This document shows, in pieces, positions 33,648 through 44,500 of a DNA stretch of 64,000 nt (the first letter of the stretch is position 1; every line of letters starts with the position of its first letter). This stretch comes from Heterotrichella gracilis. Lineage: Eukaryota > Sar > Xanthophyceae > Tribonematales > Xanthonemataceae. The stretch covers positions 58,776-122,775 of the forward strand of contig JAULBX010006886.1 of the NCBI GenBank assembly GCA_032358255.1. Reading direction: 5' to 3'. Under the pieces are notes generated by a model. The model was given only the letters and a program-made list of their open reading frames with translations. It was not told the DNA's origin and searched no databases. A program made the position numbers and the translations under genes.

Positions 33648-36059
33648 TCAGCGTGTTGGTATCTGCTGGTATCCGTTCGTGGCGCGCTTGGGAGGCAGCT
33701 TGCGCAGAATGAAGAGCACCAGTGCGGCTGGCAGGATCTCACACACACTGTAGTAGATGATGTTGAGCAGCGGGTGGTCCATCACGTCCAGGTCAGCATC
33801 AGCCTTGTCAATGGCGGACCAGGCAATCATGCATGACCTGCGGAGCAGATTTCGCACGGTGTCAAGCAAGCGCCTGACAGGCCTGTGGACATGTGTGCAT
33901 GCACGAGAGTGCAGTGGCGGTGGGGCAAGCGCATATGTGCTTCACAGTGATCGGCGTGTGCAATGAAATACATTCCAGCATCAGCATTGGCTTGCGCAGC
34001 AACCACGCCAACATCCCGCCATTCACTGCCACGCTAACTCCTCTTCCTGACTTTTGATGCCGAGCAGAAGCTACCACATGGATGATGTTTTCTGCGTGGC
34101 ATGATTAAGCCACGCTGCGTTGCGCAGGTGGTGGTGGTGGTGTAATGGGCTTACCTGATAGTGAAACACGTTGCGCAGATGGCTGTAACAAGCCCCACCT
34201 CACGCAACTTCTTGCGCCTGCCCCTTGACTCGATAGGGAACCTGAAAGGTGGCAGGAATGGGTGAGGGATCGCAGCAGAGGTGGCGTACCCTGATGCAGA
34301 TGAGAGATCTAGGGTGTGCAGTTGAGGACATGGCGCTACCTGGCTACCATATGCTGCGGAACAGGTGTGCATGATAGCTGTGCACTGCATGCAATAACAA
34401 TTTAAAGGCCACATGACAGGTGCCAGCCATCTGCTGACTATGTCAACCATACACGCAGAAACCCAGTGCATGTCATTATCAGAAAGCGACACCATTTGCT
34501 TTTTTGTAACCATAAAATCATCAAGTCTCGTGCACGTAGCAGATTAATTGCGGTCCACTGTAGTGACCTTCAGCCCCCCTCACCTGCGCAGCATGAGGAA
34601 CAGGCGCCCGCCATACAGCATGAAGCCGATTGCCGCCGCCAGGGAGATGGAGGCCAAGAAAAAGCACGACGCGGTGCGCGCCAAGGTGTAGGCGGAGGGG
34701 TCTGCAAGGCCCATGAATACCCACAGGCCAATCTGCATGGAGGCACAGTGCGTGAGAATGCTCCCACAGGGTTGAACCACGGGCGGACAGTCGGTCGAGC
34801 CGCACCAGAGGATGCCGTGCACCATGGTGTGCACTGTTGCCTTCGGGTGCCCACTAACTGCGATGCTACTTTCGAGGCAGGTCTGACCTAAAGGGTTGCA
34901 AAAGCAAGCGACGCACAGCCTTAAGCGACACATAGGCTTAACCGACAGATATAGAATGCATATTATGCAACAATAGTGACAAACAATTGCCCGGCAGTGG
35001 TCCAGCTGCCGCAGCTGTTCTGCCTGACCATTCAGATGTGGCGTGTGCCACAGCCATACCTGTATGCCAAACACCAGAAAGTTGATGCCGATGAACACCG
35101 GCCTCAGGTTGCCGGAGGGCAGGCTGCGCGCCTGGTGGTAGATCTCCGCCCAGAACAGCACCAGTAGTGTATATGTGGAGAAGAACAGCAGACCTGCAGG
35201 CACCCAACAGCTTCATACAGCACACCCGGTAGTTGGCTTACAACCAGTAAGTATTTGCATTCCAGCTTACAAAGCAGTGGCGTTGGCTTACAAGCAGCAG
35301 GAAGGCAGGACTATCCCCAGGCACAAGCGAAACACCCTGCACCATGGCGGGCACAAGCAACGCCACCCTGACTTGCGCTGGCAGGTGAGCACCCCAGTGT
35401 AGCTGTACCTGGGAGGTCTAGCAGCACGGCCTGTGCAGCGACTGCGTGCAGGTCCTCCACCCTGGCATGGAAGGCAAACACGGCACACCGCAGGGTGGCC
35501 ACCACAAAGTTGAGCAGGTGGAACACCTTCTGGGTGGTCCACCCGTACTCGGGCACCCGGATCTGTATCCTAAAGAGTTGCACCTGCAACACCGTGCACA
35601 CCAGTCAGCGGGGCACAGCAATGGGGGCCCAAGTGCTGCAGCACAGAAAGTTCTGGGCACAATTGTCCAGTAGGATGAAGCCATATGCATGCGCAAGTGC
35701 CCTCCCCGCAGGTATAAATCCAGGTTTATGCAGTGTGGACACAGCGCAGTACACAGGAGCTGATAACCTGCTTTTGCACAGCCCACCAAAACCCCACAGC
35801 ACCCACACAAGCTACACCCACGGACGCAACGGGAGATCCTCCGTGCAGCAAAGCGTCCAAACTTACCAGAGCGACCAAAGCTATGAGTCCGTAGCCTGCA
35901 GCTAGTCCATAAAACGAGTACAGTTGCCAGTTAGGGTCGTCATCTATCCTCTCCCACCTGGGCACACAAACCCAACGAGTTGAGTGCCGCCCACTTGCAA
36001 TACCCACGCCAAAGCTTGCGAGAGGGATTCACGCACCATGGAGGCAAGTTTTGAACCAT
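33648..36059 (-). CDS. TOM1: TOM1/TOM3-family seven-span membrane protein
   Basis: Seven exons read right to left: 36059-36037, 35957-35867, 35583-35409, 35193-35060, 34732-34584, 34241-34155, 33837-33648; 282 residues. It matches plant TOM1/THH1 along its length: WWERI near the start, [98 protein letters not shown] and the end [18 protein letters not shown]. Seven hydrophobic segments are visible. In plants these proteins sit in the tonoplast and endomembranes, bind ARL8-type GTPases, and are known as host factors for tobamoviruses; the normal cellular role is less clear. The 23-bp first exon (MVQNLPPW) is set by a phase-2 splice giving the conserved WW pair. Length is near the plant norm of about 290. 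Confidence 0.93.
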
Positions 36060-37115
36060 GCTACTCCCGAACCACCTCATCGTGCCAGCGCCTTCTAGAA
36101 ACTACGTAGTTTGTGTGATGGAGGGGTACCCTTGGACGCAATGCGCGGCACCAACACGGATGATAGTGTCCTCGCCCAAGCCTAACGCCCCGGTATGCGG
36201 AACAACAGAAAGCACGGCCGAATAGCTCACAGCGCTTTCACTTGCAAGGATACACTTCTGGCACTAGCATCTGACTGGTTTCGAAGGAGTAGGTCGGCAG
36301 TGTTGGCACTTCAACTGGACACGCGCTTGACTCCACCTGCCCACAGGGCATCGACCACCACTGCAGCTATTACACGGGTTTACAACACTGCCCATCTCTG
36401 TGGGAAAGAGGCCGACATGCTTGCATATGGGTCGAGACCAGACACTTGTGGAGAAAGGCAAGGGACAACGCCAAACGCTGAAAGCGGGGGAAGAGGAAAT
36501 TCAATTTAATTTCACAATTGGAAATGGGTGTGGATTTAAAAATGTCACTGCAATTTACATTTTGCCCCATAATAGCTTTCTGAACAAGTGCTTTCCAGGC
36601 TACCCATGCTGTCTACAAAGAAGAAGGGAAGGCAACGCACGATGGCGGAGTTCAGGGTTCACTGTCCGTGTTGACACATCGCCCAAAAGACACAATTAAG
36701 GATAGCACGTGCAATACATTCTGTCATCTGCCTTAGTATCCGTCCCTTCAGTAAAAAAAGGCACAGCAGTCCCACAAGAGCACGTTATGGGACGCAATAA
36801 CAAAGTTGACAACCCTAGTAAGTGGCATGGCCGTAAAACCCTGAACAAAGGACCTGCAGTGCCATACATAACGACCCTGTGGTAGCCAAAGCCCATGGTG
36901 TATAAGAACCGCATGATATGAGCAGTCCGTTGCAGTGGCAAAGAGTTTCTGTAGTAAGCATAGTGATCCAACTGAAGATTTATTAGAAACACGAAAGCGC
37001 AGGGAAAGGAGGAGATGCAAAATTTTCCCAGTCTGAAGATGTTGGTTCAAATGAAACTGCAAAAACTACACGTCCCGACAGTCCCAGCCCATAAAAGAAA
37101 TAAAATGGTGCGCTC
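36060..37115. other. Intergenic region TOM1-like / GLTP
   Basis: About 1.05 kb. Both genes read leftward, so this holds the TOM1 promoter and the GLTP 3' UTR. A low-complexity A/T patch is at 36495-36560. No gene recognised. Confidence 0.5.
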
Positions 37116-38070
37116 TCAGACTTTGGTGGGGTCGTCAAGGCCATTATCAGAGAGGAACTGGTGTATTTCTGCAAGCAGTGCGCCAAAGGCATCACAGAAC
37201 GCTTTCAGTTCCCCCATAGCAACCTCGTCCTGCTCATCCAGCTCCATCTTCTCAAAGAAGTTCTTTCGGTACGGCACCAGCTTCAGGGCCACTGTGAACG
37301 TGCCGGTGACAATCCAGCCGTGGAAGTTGTGCAAGGTATCATAGTACACCTTGTAGGCTATGTCATACAGCTCGCTCGTGCGATCCACCAGTAGTTGCTG
37401 CAGAATGTCGTTCAGAAATTCCATTGCCCTGCAACAGCAGCACAGGATTATGAACAGGCGAGACGTTATAATGGGATTCAACAGCCAGGGACGGCAAAAG
37501 GCACTTCTGTCGTGGGGTGTTTGTGGCCATGCATTGGGGCATGAGCAGATGCTGTTTAACCGGGTTAAAAACCGTGCAGCAAGTAAGCACCCTTACCTTT
37601 TCAGCCACAGTAGGCCTTTGGTACAGGAGCTAGATCCTGTGTGTGTTCCCTCCTTGACTTCGTCCCTCACAATCTGGTAGACGTCAGGGTTGTATTTGCC
37701 TGGGCTGGATGCAGCGCGCTTGGCCAGCCGGTCTATGTTGCCTGACACGTCCATCTTCACTAGCTGGAACCCAGTCCCAAACTTGTCTGTGGACGACCAA
37801 CCACCCGTTGGAGTTTGTGCCAACAGCAAGGTTGACGTTCCAAAGTCATGCTCCACAACAGGCAAGTTGTGCAGCAATCAAACCGCTCAACGCAATTGCA
37901 TGCGTCCCAAGACATGTTTGAAGGCAAGGCTTGCGGTATTGAAGGTTTCGCATACCGACAATGGGCAGAAACTGACTGCAGAGCTCCAGCAGCTCTGGCG
38001 TGTGCAGCGTTCCAGAGGCTGACTTCACCGCAGCCACATCCCTCAGCAACCTGACAAATATCGTAGGCAT
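37116..38070 (-). CDS. GLTP: Glycolipid transfer protein (GLTP domain)
   Basis: Exons 38070-37956, 37786-37597 and 37428-37116 give 205 residues, the usual size of single-domain GLTP. Blocks in order: ELCSQFLPIVDKFGTGFQLV, then KMDVSGNIDRLAKRA with the sugar-binding Asp-x-x-x-Asn-x-x-(Arg/Lys) pattern, GLLWLKRAMEFLNDI with the stacking Trp, and LHNFHGWIVTGTFTVALKLV containing the conserved His. All key sphingolipid-headgroup contacts of the family appear present. The protein should shuttle glycolipids between cytosolic faces of membranes. The start ATG at 38070 is the first methionine before the domain. Confidence 0.92.
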
Positions 38071-38709
38071 TTTCACTCAACCCTAGAGCACTAGATCACA
38101 GTTATGTAGATATCATCTGTGTTCCTGAGCCGTTGCTGAGGGTTAGTGTGCATGCATGTTTATGCATGCAAACAGGTCATTGTGGGGCAAACGACAAAAC
38201 CTGCGCTAGGTTGCAGACAACACGACCACCACCTTTGCACAAGCAATCGAATATGGCAGCACAAAGCAGAGGTCCCTTTATCAGAGCTGGTGAGAATGAT
38301 GCCAGCATTGGACCACTTGAGAAAATGCCTCCTCGCCTCAAGCTGTGTGATAAACCCCTTGCTGCAGACTTCAAACATGGGCGATCGTTTGAAGGCACTG
38401 TTGGCGAGTTTGGCAACCATATCACCGGTCACCGCCTCTCTGCCAACATACACTGGTAGGCGCAACAGGTCCTGGTTTGTTCTTGCGTTGTTTTCTTGGG
38501 CCACCCACTTTACAGGTGCACTGCTGCCGAACCACGCCCCGAGCTCGACCTGTCATTTACTGCTGGGACTGGCCGTTTTGCTTCCTGGTTACCGCCTCAG
38601 GCGTTGTGTATTGCCCATGTTAGGTGCACCGTGGCAGTAGGTGGTGCAAGGCGTGCCAATCGTGTTGCCGAAACGTTCAGCATAGCCCGGACAGACTGGA
38701 GGGGCGGCA
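38071..38709. promoter_or_regulatory. Divergent promoter region, GLTP / ASF1
   Basis: A 639-bp space between outward-facing starts. It contains an unexplained open frame on minus (38160-38504, discussed in findings) and a CATGCATGTTTATGCATGCA run near 38150-38170. No element assigned. Confidence 0.4.
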
Positions 38710-39593
38710 ATGACAGCTATAAACATCACCAGCGTCAACGTTTTGGACAACCCCAGCCACTTCACAAACCCTTTCCAGTTCGAAATACAGTACGAGTGCC
38801 TGTACCCGCTAGCAGATGGTGAGTTCCGCGGAACCTAGTTCAAATGACCGCACATCTTGTTTGAATGACCGCCAGCATGAACTGACTCTGCCGTTTGCCT
38901 CCTCAGACTTGGAATGGAAGTTGATATATGTTGGGTCTGCTGAGACGGAGCAGTATGATCAAGTGCTCGACAGCGTATTGGTGGGGCCTGTGTACCCAGG
39001 AAACTACAGATTCGTTTTCCAGGTGGGTAACATGCCGGCTACAGCAACTCTAATGCTTCAATGGCACTGTTATTTATTGGTTCCCTTTGCCAGGCTGATC
39101 CCCCAGAATGGTCCAAGCTGCCTCCAGGGGATGTCGTGGGCATCACTGTCATCCTTTTGACGTGCTCTTACAGGAACCAGGTACGGTGCTCATGCGATTG
39201 GGTTGCTCAGTTCTTGGGTGACATTGCATACATGACCCCTCATGCAACGCGTGTGTTTGCACAGGAGTTCATCAGGGTGGGGTTCTACGTCAACAACGAG
39301 TATCAGGAGGAGGAGCTAAGGGAAACCCCTCCAGAAAAGCCCATCATTGAAAAGTAGGCAACCCTGCTACGTGCCGTGCAAAGGTTTCAATCTTGTAGTT
39401 TTTTTTGGGTTGGAACAATCTGCGAGCTCCTCACCCCATACTGCTGTGCAGGCTGGTGCGCAACATTCTTGCAGACAAGCCACGGGTAACGAAGTGGATG
39501 GTGGAGTTTGACCCTCCTCCAGAGATCGGGTGTCCCGCTCAGGAGCAAGGCGTGCAAGCTATGGAGCAAGGCGAGGAACCAATGGAGCTATGA
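38710..39593 (+). CDS. ASF1: Histone chaperone ASF1
   Basis: Binds the H3-H4 dimer and hands it to replication-coupled and replication-independent assembly factors in the nucleus. Five exons, 38710-38818, 38907-39022, 39094-39180, 39265-39353 and 39452-39593, give 180 residues. The Ig-like core is highly conserved: INITSVNVLDNPSHFTNPFQ, ECLYPLADDLEWKLIYVGSA, VLVGPVYPGNYRFVFQADPP, VVGITVILLTCSYRNQEFIR, VGFYVNNEY and NILADKPRVTKW. The C-terminal tail (EIGCPAQEQGVQAMEQGEEP) is short and acidic, as in plant and yeast forms. The start has a family-typical MTAINITSVNV. Confidence 0.98.
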
Positions 39594-40938
39594 GCGCCCA
39601 CCGACCTGGGATGTGGCGTTGCATGTATGCCACACAGCCGCCACTTCAGGCCATGGGGTTTGCAAGCAAGCAAAACAGTTGAAGGAGGGGGAGCTTAGCA
39701 GTATTTGGAGGGAAAGGGGAGCTGCCAATCAGTGATGGTTTCAGCTTGATGAGCAAGTGCAACGTTCATATCCAGTGCACGACACCCCTTTGCTGCATTG
39801 CCCAAGGGAAGCAGTGGGGGTCTGCTTTGCTTTGTGCACAAGTGTTTCAGTTTTGCGCTTTCTGTTTGCCTTTTTATTTCCACTAAATAGTGTTTGGGAA
39901 TACTGTCAGAGTTGCACTTGACCCAGCAACTTCTTTGTAGTGGTAGCACTAGCAAGCTTTCAACACGCAGGGGAGGGTTCAGAATATGGGTATTTGCTTG
40001 TCTCGTAGACCCAGCTCGAGCAATCTAAGTGGTAAATGCTGACCTGTTGCTGTGTGTCAGCTCACATCACAGTGTTTTCTGTTTTCATGCACTGCACAAG
40101 TTGTGCACACTCTAATCACTGTGGTGCCAGCACCTCTGGTGAGTACTTGTATACAAGTTGCCTGAAAATTGACCATGCTTAGGTTCCCAGTCTAAAAAGG
40201 ACACACGTCAACCGGGATGAACTACCTGACAGGCAGTGTCACAGTGTAAAATTTCAAATTGCTATTGAAGCGATACTTGGTACACTGTCACTGACAAGGC
40301 TTGGCTGTCTTTGGTTGAAAACTGGTCTCAAATTTTGCAATAAATTGTGCGCGTGTCCAAAAATAATACAGCTTTTTTGAATTCAACAACAATATACTAC
40401 GGTATACTGGTGACCAAGCCTTCCATTGGCAATCTTGACTCTGCGACACAATGATTGCAGTCTGAATGCTTCAGGGCAACAGTTACATTTCAGACTCAGC
40501 TTGGAACATTGCCTACGTTGCGTGATCTGATTCAGGCACTCGTGAAGAAGAATTTTTTCAATATCACAACAAAACCCGGGTCACCCATGGGCCATGTGGG
40601 CCAACTGAAGACCATACAAACCTTGCCTTTTCAATGATTCAGACTGAAAAGCTAGCCACGTGCATGCAGCAGCGTAAATTCACTGCCCCGCGTGCAGCTT
40701 GGCAACGCCCATCGTTGCTAGTCCAGAAAATGAAGAATAGGGGATCAAGTCGTAAAAACAGGTCATGCTGCTTGCAGCAGCTGCACCAGGTCAGCCAGGC
40801 TAGCCTAGCAGTCTGCACCCGGTCAGCCTGCGCCCAAAGGCATGCATCATTGATTGCATGGGTGAGGCTCCTGTTCTAACGAGCTCCTGCTCAATTCTGT
40901 ACCATGCTGTAGGCAATGAAAGCACTAAGTCTTGCCCA
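39594..40938. other. Convergent intergenic region ASF1 / pyruvate kinase
   Basis: About 1.35 kb of 3' flank (extending to 41511 if the shorter pyruvate kinase end is right). No family recognised in its short frames. Confidence 0.5.
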
Positions 40939-41511
40939 TCACTGTAAGGCCAGGTTGTCGTAGGAGACGTCCCTTTGCAACCGGTGGGAGACGACCTCAC
41001 GCCTGCCCGAGGAACGCCTAGAGGACAAGTCCATGGCCGAACGGCGACCAGCGCCCACAATACTGCTTTCAATGTAGGGTGACATGTACAGCTCGCTGCT
41101 GCAGCGCTTCACCCCTGCATCCCCTGCCACCGCCCCTTCGCTGCCACCATGCGCAGCCATTGCCTTCCAGACCGTGCGCTCATCGTGGCTGACACGCGTC
41201 AACCAATCTGGCGACTCAACCGCTGGCTCCTTGTGAGCTGCCACCAGCGGGATTGTGACAATCCGGGCCCTGGAGGGCCCACGAGTAGAGCGCACTTCCA
41301 TTACCCGCGCTGTGCCCGACCCAAGCTGGATGTGCGGGCTGGCCTGCGCCCCAGCATCCGCAACCCCCCCATGTGGAATGTCATGCCGCGTCTGCGCGCT
41401 GTGTGGCGCAGCCGCCCCCCCTGCGCCCGTGGCCGCCTGCGAGCCGCTGCTGGAGCTGGCTGCAGGGTCCCTGGCTGGCTGCAGGATCCCCGGCGGCTGC
41501 CCCTCGGCGCT

Positions 41512-44500
41512 TCATGCGGCCCCGTTGGCCTCGCGGGACGACGCCGCCCTCATGAAGGAGGCCGACGAGCGCGCAAAGTCTTGCGAGCTCAGCACCAGCC
41601 CGCCGCCACCGGATGCTGGCAGCACGTTGCTCCCGGCCTCGGGCTCGGTGCCACCCCCAGCAGCCTGCACGTGGCAGCAAGTGGATCGGTCAGGCTCAAT
41701 TGGGTGCATGCACTCCAGCTTTAACCCAGGATGGGTCGTGCCCAGGCAGGACTTACTGCCCTAGGCCTGCGTAAAATGGCTCAGGACAGGAGCCTTATTC
41801 CTTTCTCCTAAGGGTACTCCTTGGCAAGGGTCATTACTTGTTGGGAAATTGCGCCCATGCCATTTCTGCAGAAACGCCATAGCACCTCAGCCCTAGCTAA
41901 GTTTGATTTATTTACATTCTCCTTTTGTTGCAATTACCAAGAATAAAAATTGCAGGTCAAATATTGAAACTACAACCCCCCACGATGCCCCCGCCCCACT
42001 CACCGCCACCATGTCCATCAGCGACTTTGGCCTGATGCGCGCGATGCCTGTGCCAAACTCGTCAACCGACACAATCTTCACAATGAAGTCCTCATGCACC
42101 TGCTGCACGCACACCACGTGGTCGTGGCTCTTCAGGATGCCCTTCTTGGCGCACATGTACACGGCCTCCTCCAGCAAGGTCTCGCCTGCGGGTGGGGGCA
42201 AGGGGTGGGTGGGTGGGTGGGGGGTGCAGGGGGGCGGGACTGTGGCTGTGGACATGGGCAGGATGCGGGAAAGGGGGTGCCATAATGCCGTGGGCAGGAA
42301 GCACATTGTACATGCCAACGCCAGGCTGTTGGTATTGGTGGCCATCCACACCCCAAACCGACATGGCATTGCATGGTACTCAATCCGAGGAGGCAAAGGG
42401 CGCTCCCCCTGAGCACTGCAATTGCTATGCAAGCAGAACCTGAAGTCATGGTATCCTTCCTGCCAGAATGTTTGCATGCAGTCCATCACAGTGTGGACCA
42501 CCACAGTGTGGACCATCATCTGACCGAGGGCAGAAACAGGTGTAGCTTGTGGTTGCACCAACCCACCCACATGCCTCACCTGATGGGCTGGGCGCCGCCA
42601 GCACTGGCAGCAGGCCCGACACGATGAGCGAATGCCGCGCAGCCGCCCGCCCCTCCAGCGTCCACTTGAGCGAGTCTGACTTGAGGTGGGGCACCACCAG
42701 GCACAGCACCGGCATGGGGGGCCGGTACTTGGCAACTAGCTGAGCAGTGCGGCCTGCGGGAGGGGCGGTATGAGTGAGCATCAAGGCAGGGCATGGCGGG
42801 GCGGAGGGAGGGGAGGAAAGTATCGCACACAAGAGAAAGGCAGGGAATGGAGGGGTGATTACAGCGCCAGGACAGTGCCAAGCACATGGCCATGCATGCA
42901 CTACATGGGTGTGTGTGTGCTTGCACTGTTCACATTGTCTTGCCAGTGCAGAACAACCACCATTCTGGTCCAAATCACAACCATGCCACGGTTATGCATG
43001 GGTGTCTCCTCCGCATCCCTAACCTCAAAATCCTACCCCGTGACCCTGTAACCCTCACCTGTTGACGTGTACACGATGATGAGCGCCGCGCCCACCTTGT
43101 CCGCCGCCCGCACCGCCGACGAGGCAATGGACTCGAGCTTGCTCTCGTACACGCTGGTGGCAGGCAGGTTGAGGTTGGCGGACGACAGGTTGAGGTGCGA
43201 CAGGCTGAAGGTGGTTGCGGGGGGGGACATGGAGCCAACGCTGGCTGCCGAGGCCACGCGGTGCATGCCGTCGCCGTCCTCCGACCCGCCCTCTGCGTCG
43301 CGTTCATACTCTGCCTTCTCCTGTGGGGCGAGGAGGCATGCGGGTGAGAACAATACTCACGCCCCGACTCCTTCGCTCTGTCACACCCCCCTACCCCAAC
43401 CCACATCCCCTGCCCCCCACAGGTACCCATGAGGGGGTACCTGGCAATCTGTCCCCCTTCACCTCTCACACATGGTGCTGGCAATCGCAAATGTGCACTG
43501 GCAGTGTCCCAGACATAAACCCTAAACCCTTGCCAACTACCCTTAACCCTGGCCTCAGTCACGCACCTGTGTGAGGTACTCAAAGCGGTTGTGGTGGTCA
43601 AACACCTTGAGTGCCAACCCTAACCCCCAAACCCTAAACCCTTGCCAGGGCCCCCGCACGCACCTGTGTGAGGTACTCAAAGTGGTTGTGGTGGTCAAAC
43701 ACCTTGAGCGCCTCCCTGCAGATACCCAGGATGGTGGTCACTGTGGCCACGGGGTACTTGCCGCGCAGCGTCTCGGCACCCAGCAGGATGCCGTCGCAGC
43801 CGTCCAGCACTGCGTTTGCCACATCGGTGGCCTCGGCCCTGCGGGGTGGGGTGATGTGCGGGTCAGTGGGGAAGCAGTGTATCGGTGGGAAGGGGGCAAA
43901 TCCCTCCACAGGGGCAATGGCTGTAGCTCTGGACCAGGTACGTTCCCCACGCAACAGAACACAGCTGGCCTCAGCCACATGAAGCGCAATGGTGCCGTAT
44001 TTCTGACCTCAATGAAGGCATGAACAGCATGGACGCGCAGAATCACGGGGGGCACACCCACGCATCTGATTGGCCCTGTGTGTGCACATGGGTTGGGGTT
44101 TAGGGTATTGGGACTAGGGATTTAGGGTATTGAGACGCACCTAGTGGGCCTGGGTGTGCGGATCATGGTGTCCACCACCCGCGTGATGAGCACCGGGCGC
44201 CCCAGCAGGTTGCACTGCACCAGCATCTGCTTCTGGATGAGCGCCATCCTCTCAGGGAGCACGTCCAGGCCCAGGTTGCCACGGCTGACGATCACGCCAT
44301 CTGAGGTGCGCGCGATCTGTGGGAAGTTGAACAGCGACTGCCGGGTCTCGCATTTGGCGATGATCTGCAGGAGGGGGCGAGAGCGGAGGTGAGTGGCTGA
44401 GGGAGGGTTGCCTGAGGGGTGATGCGCCGGCATGTGGTGGGCGGGGATGGCATGATGGGATGTTTGAAGAGCATGCCGGGCATCCTCGTTGCAATCATGC

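Noticed and set aside
41149-41764. Two long plus-strand open frames
   Set aside because: Antisense to the GC-rich pyruvate kinase C-terminal region; composition follows from the opposite strand.
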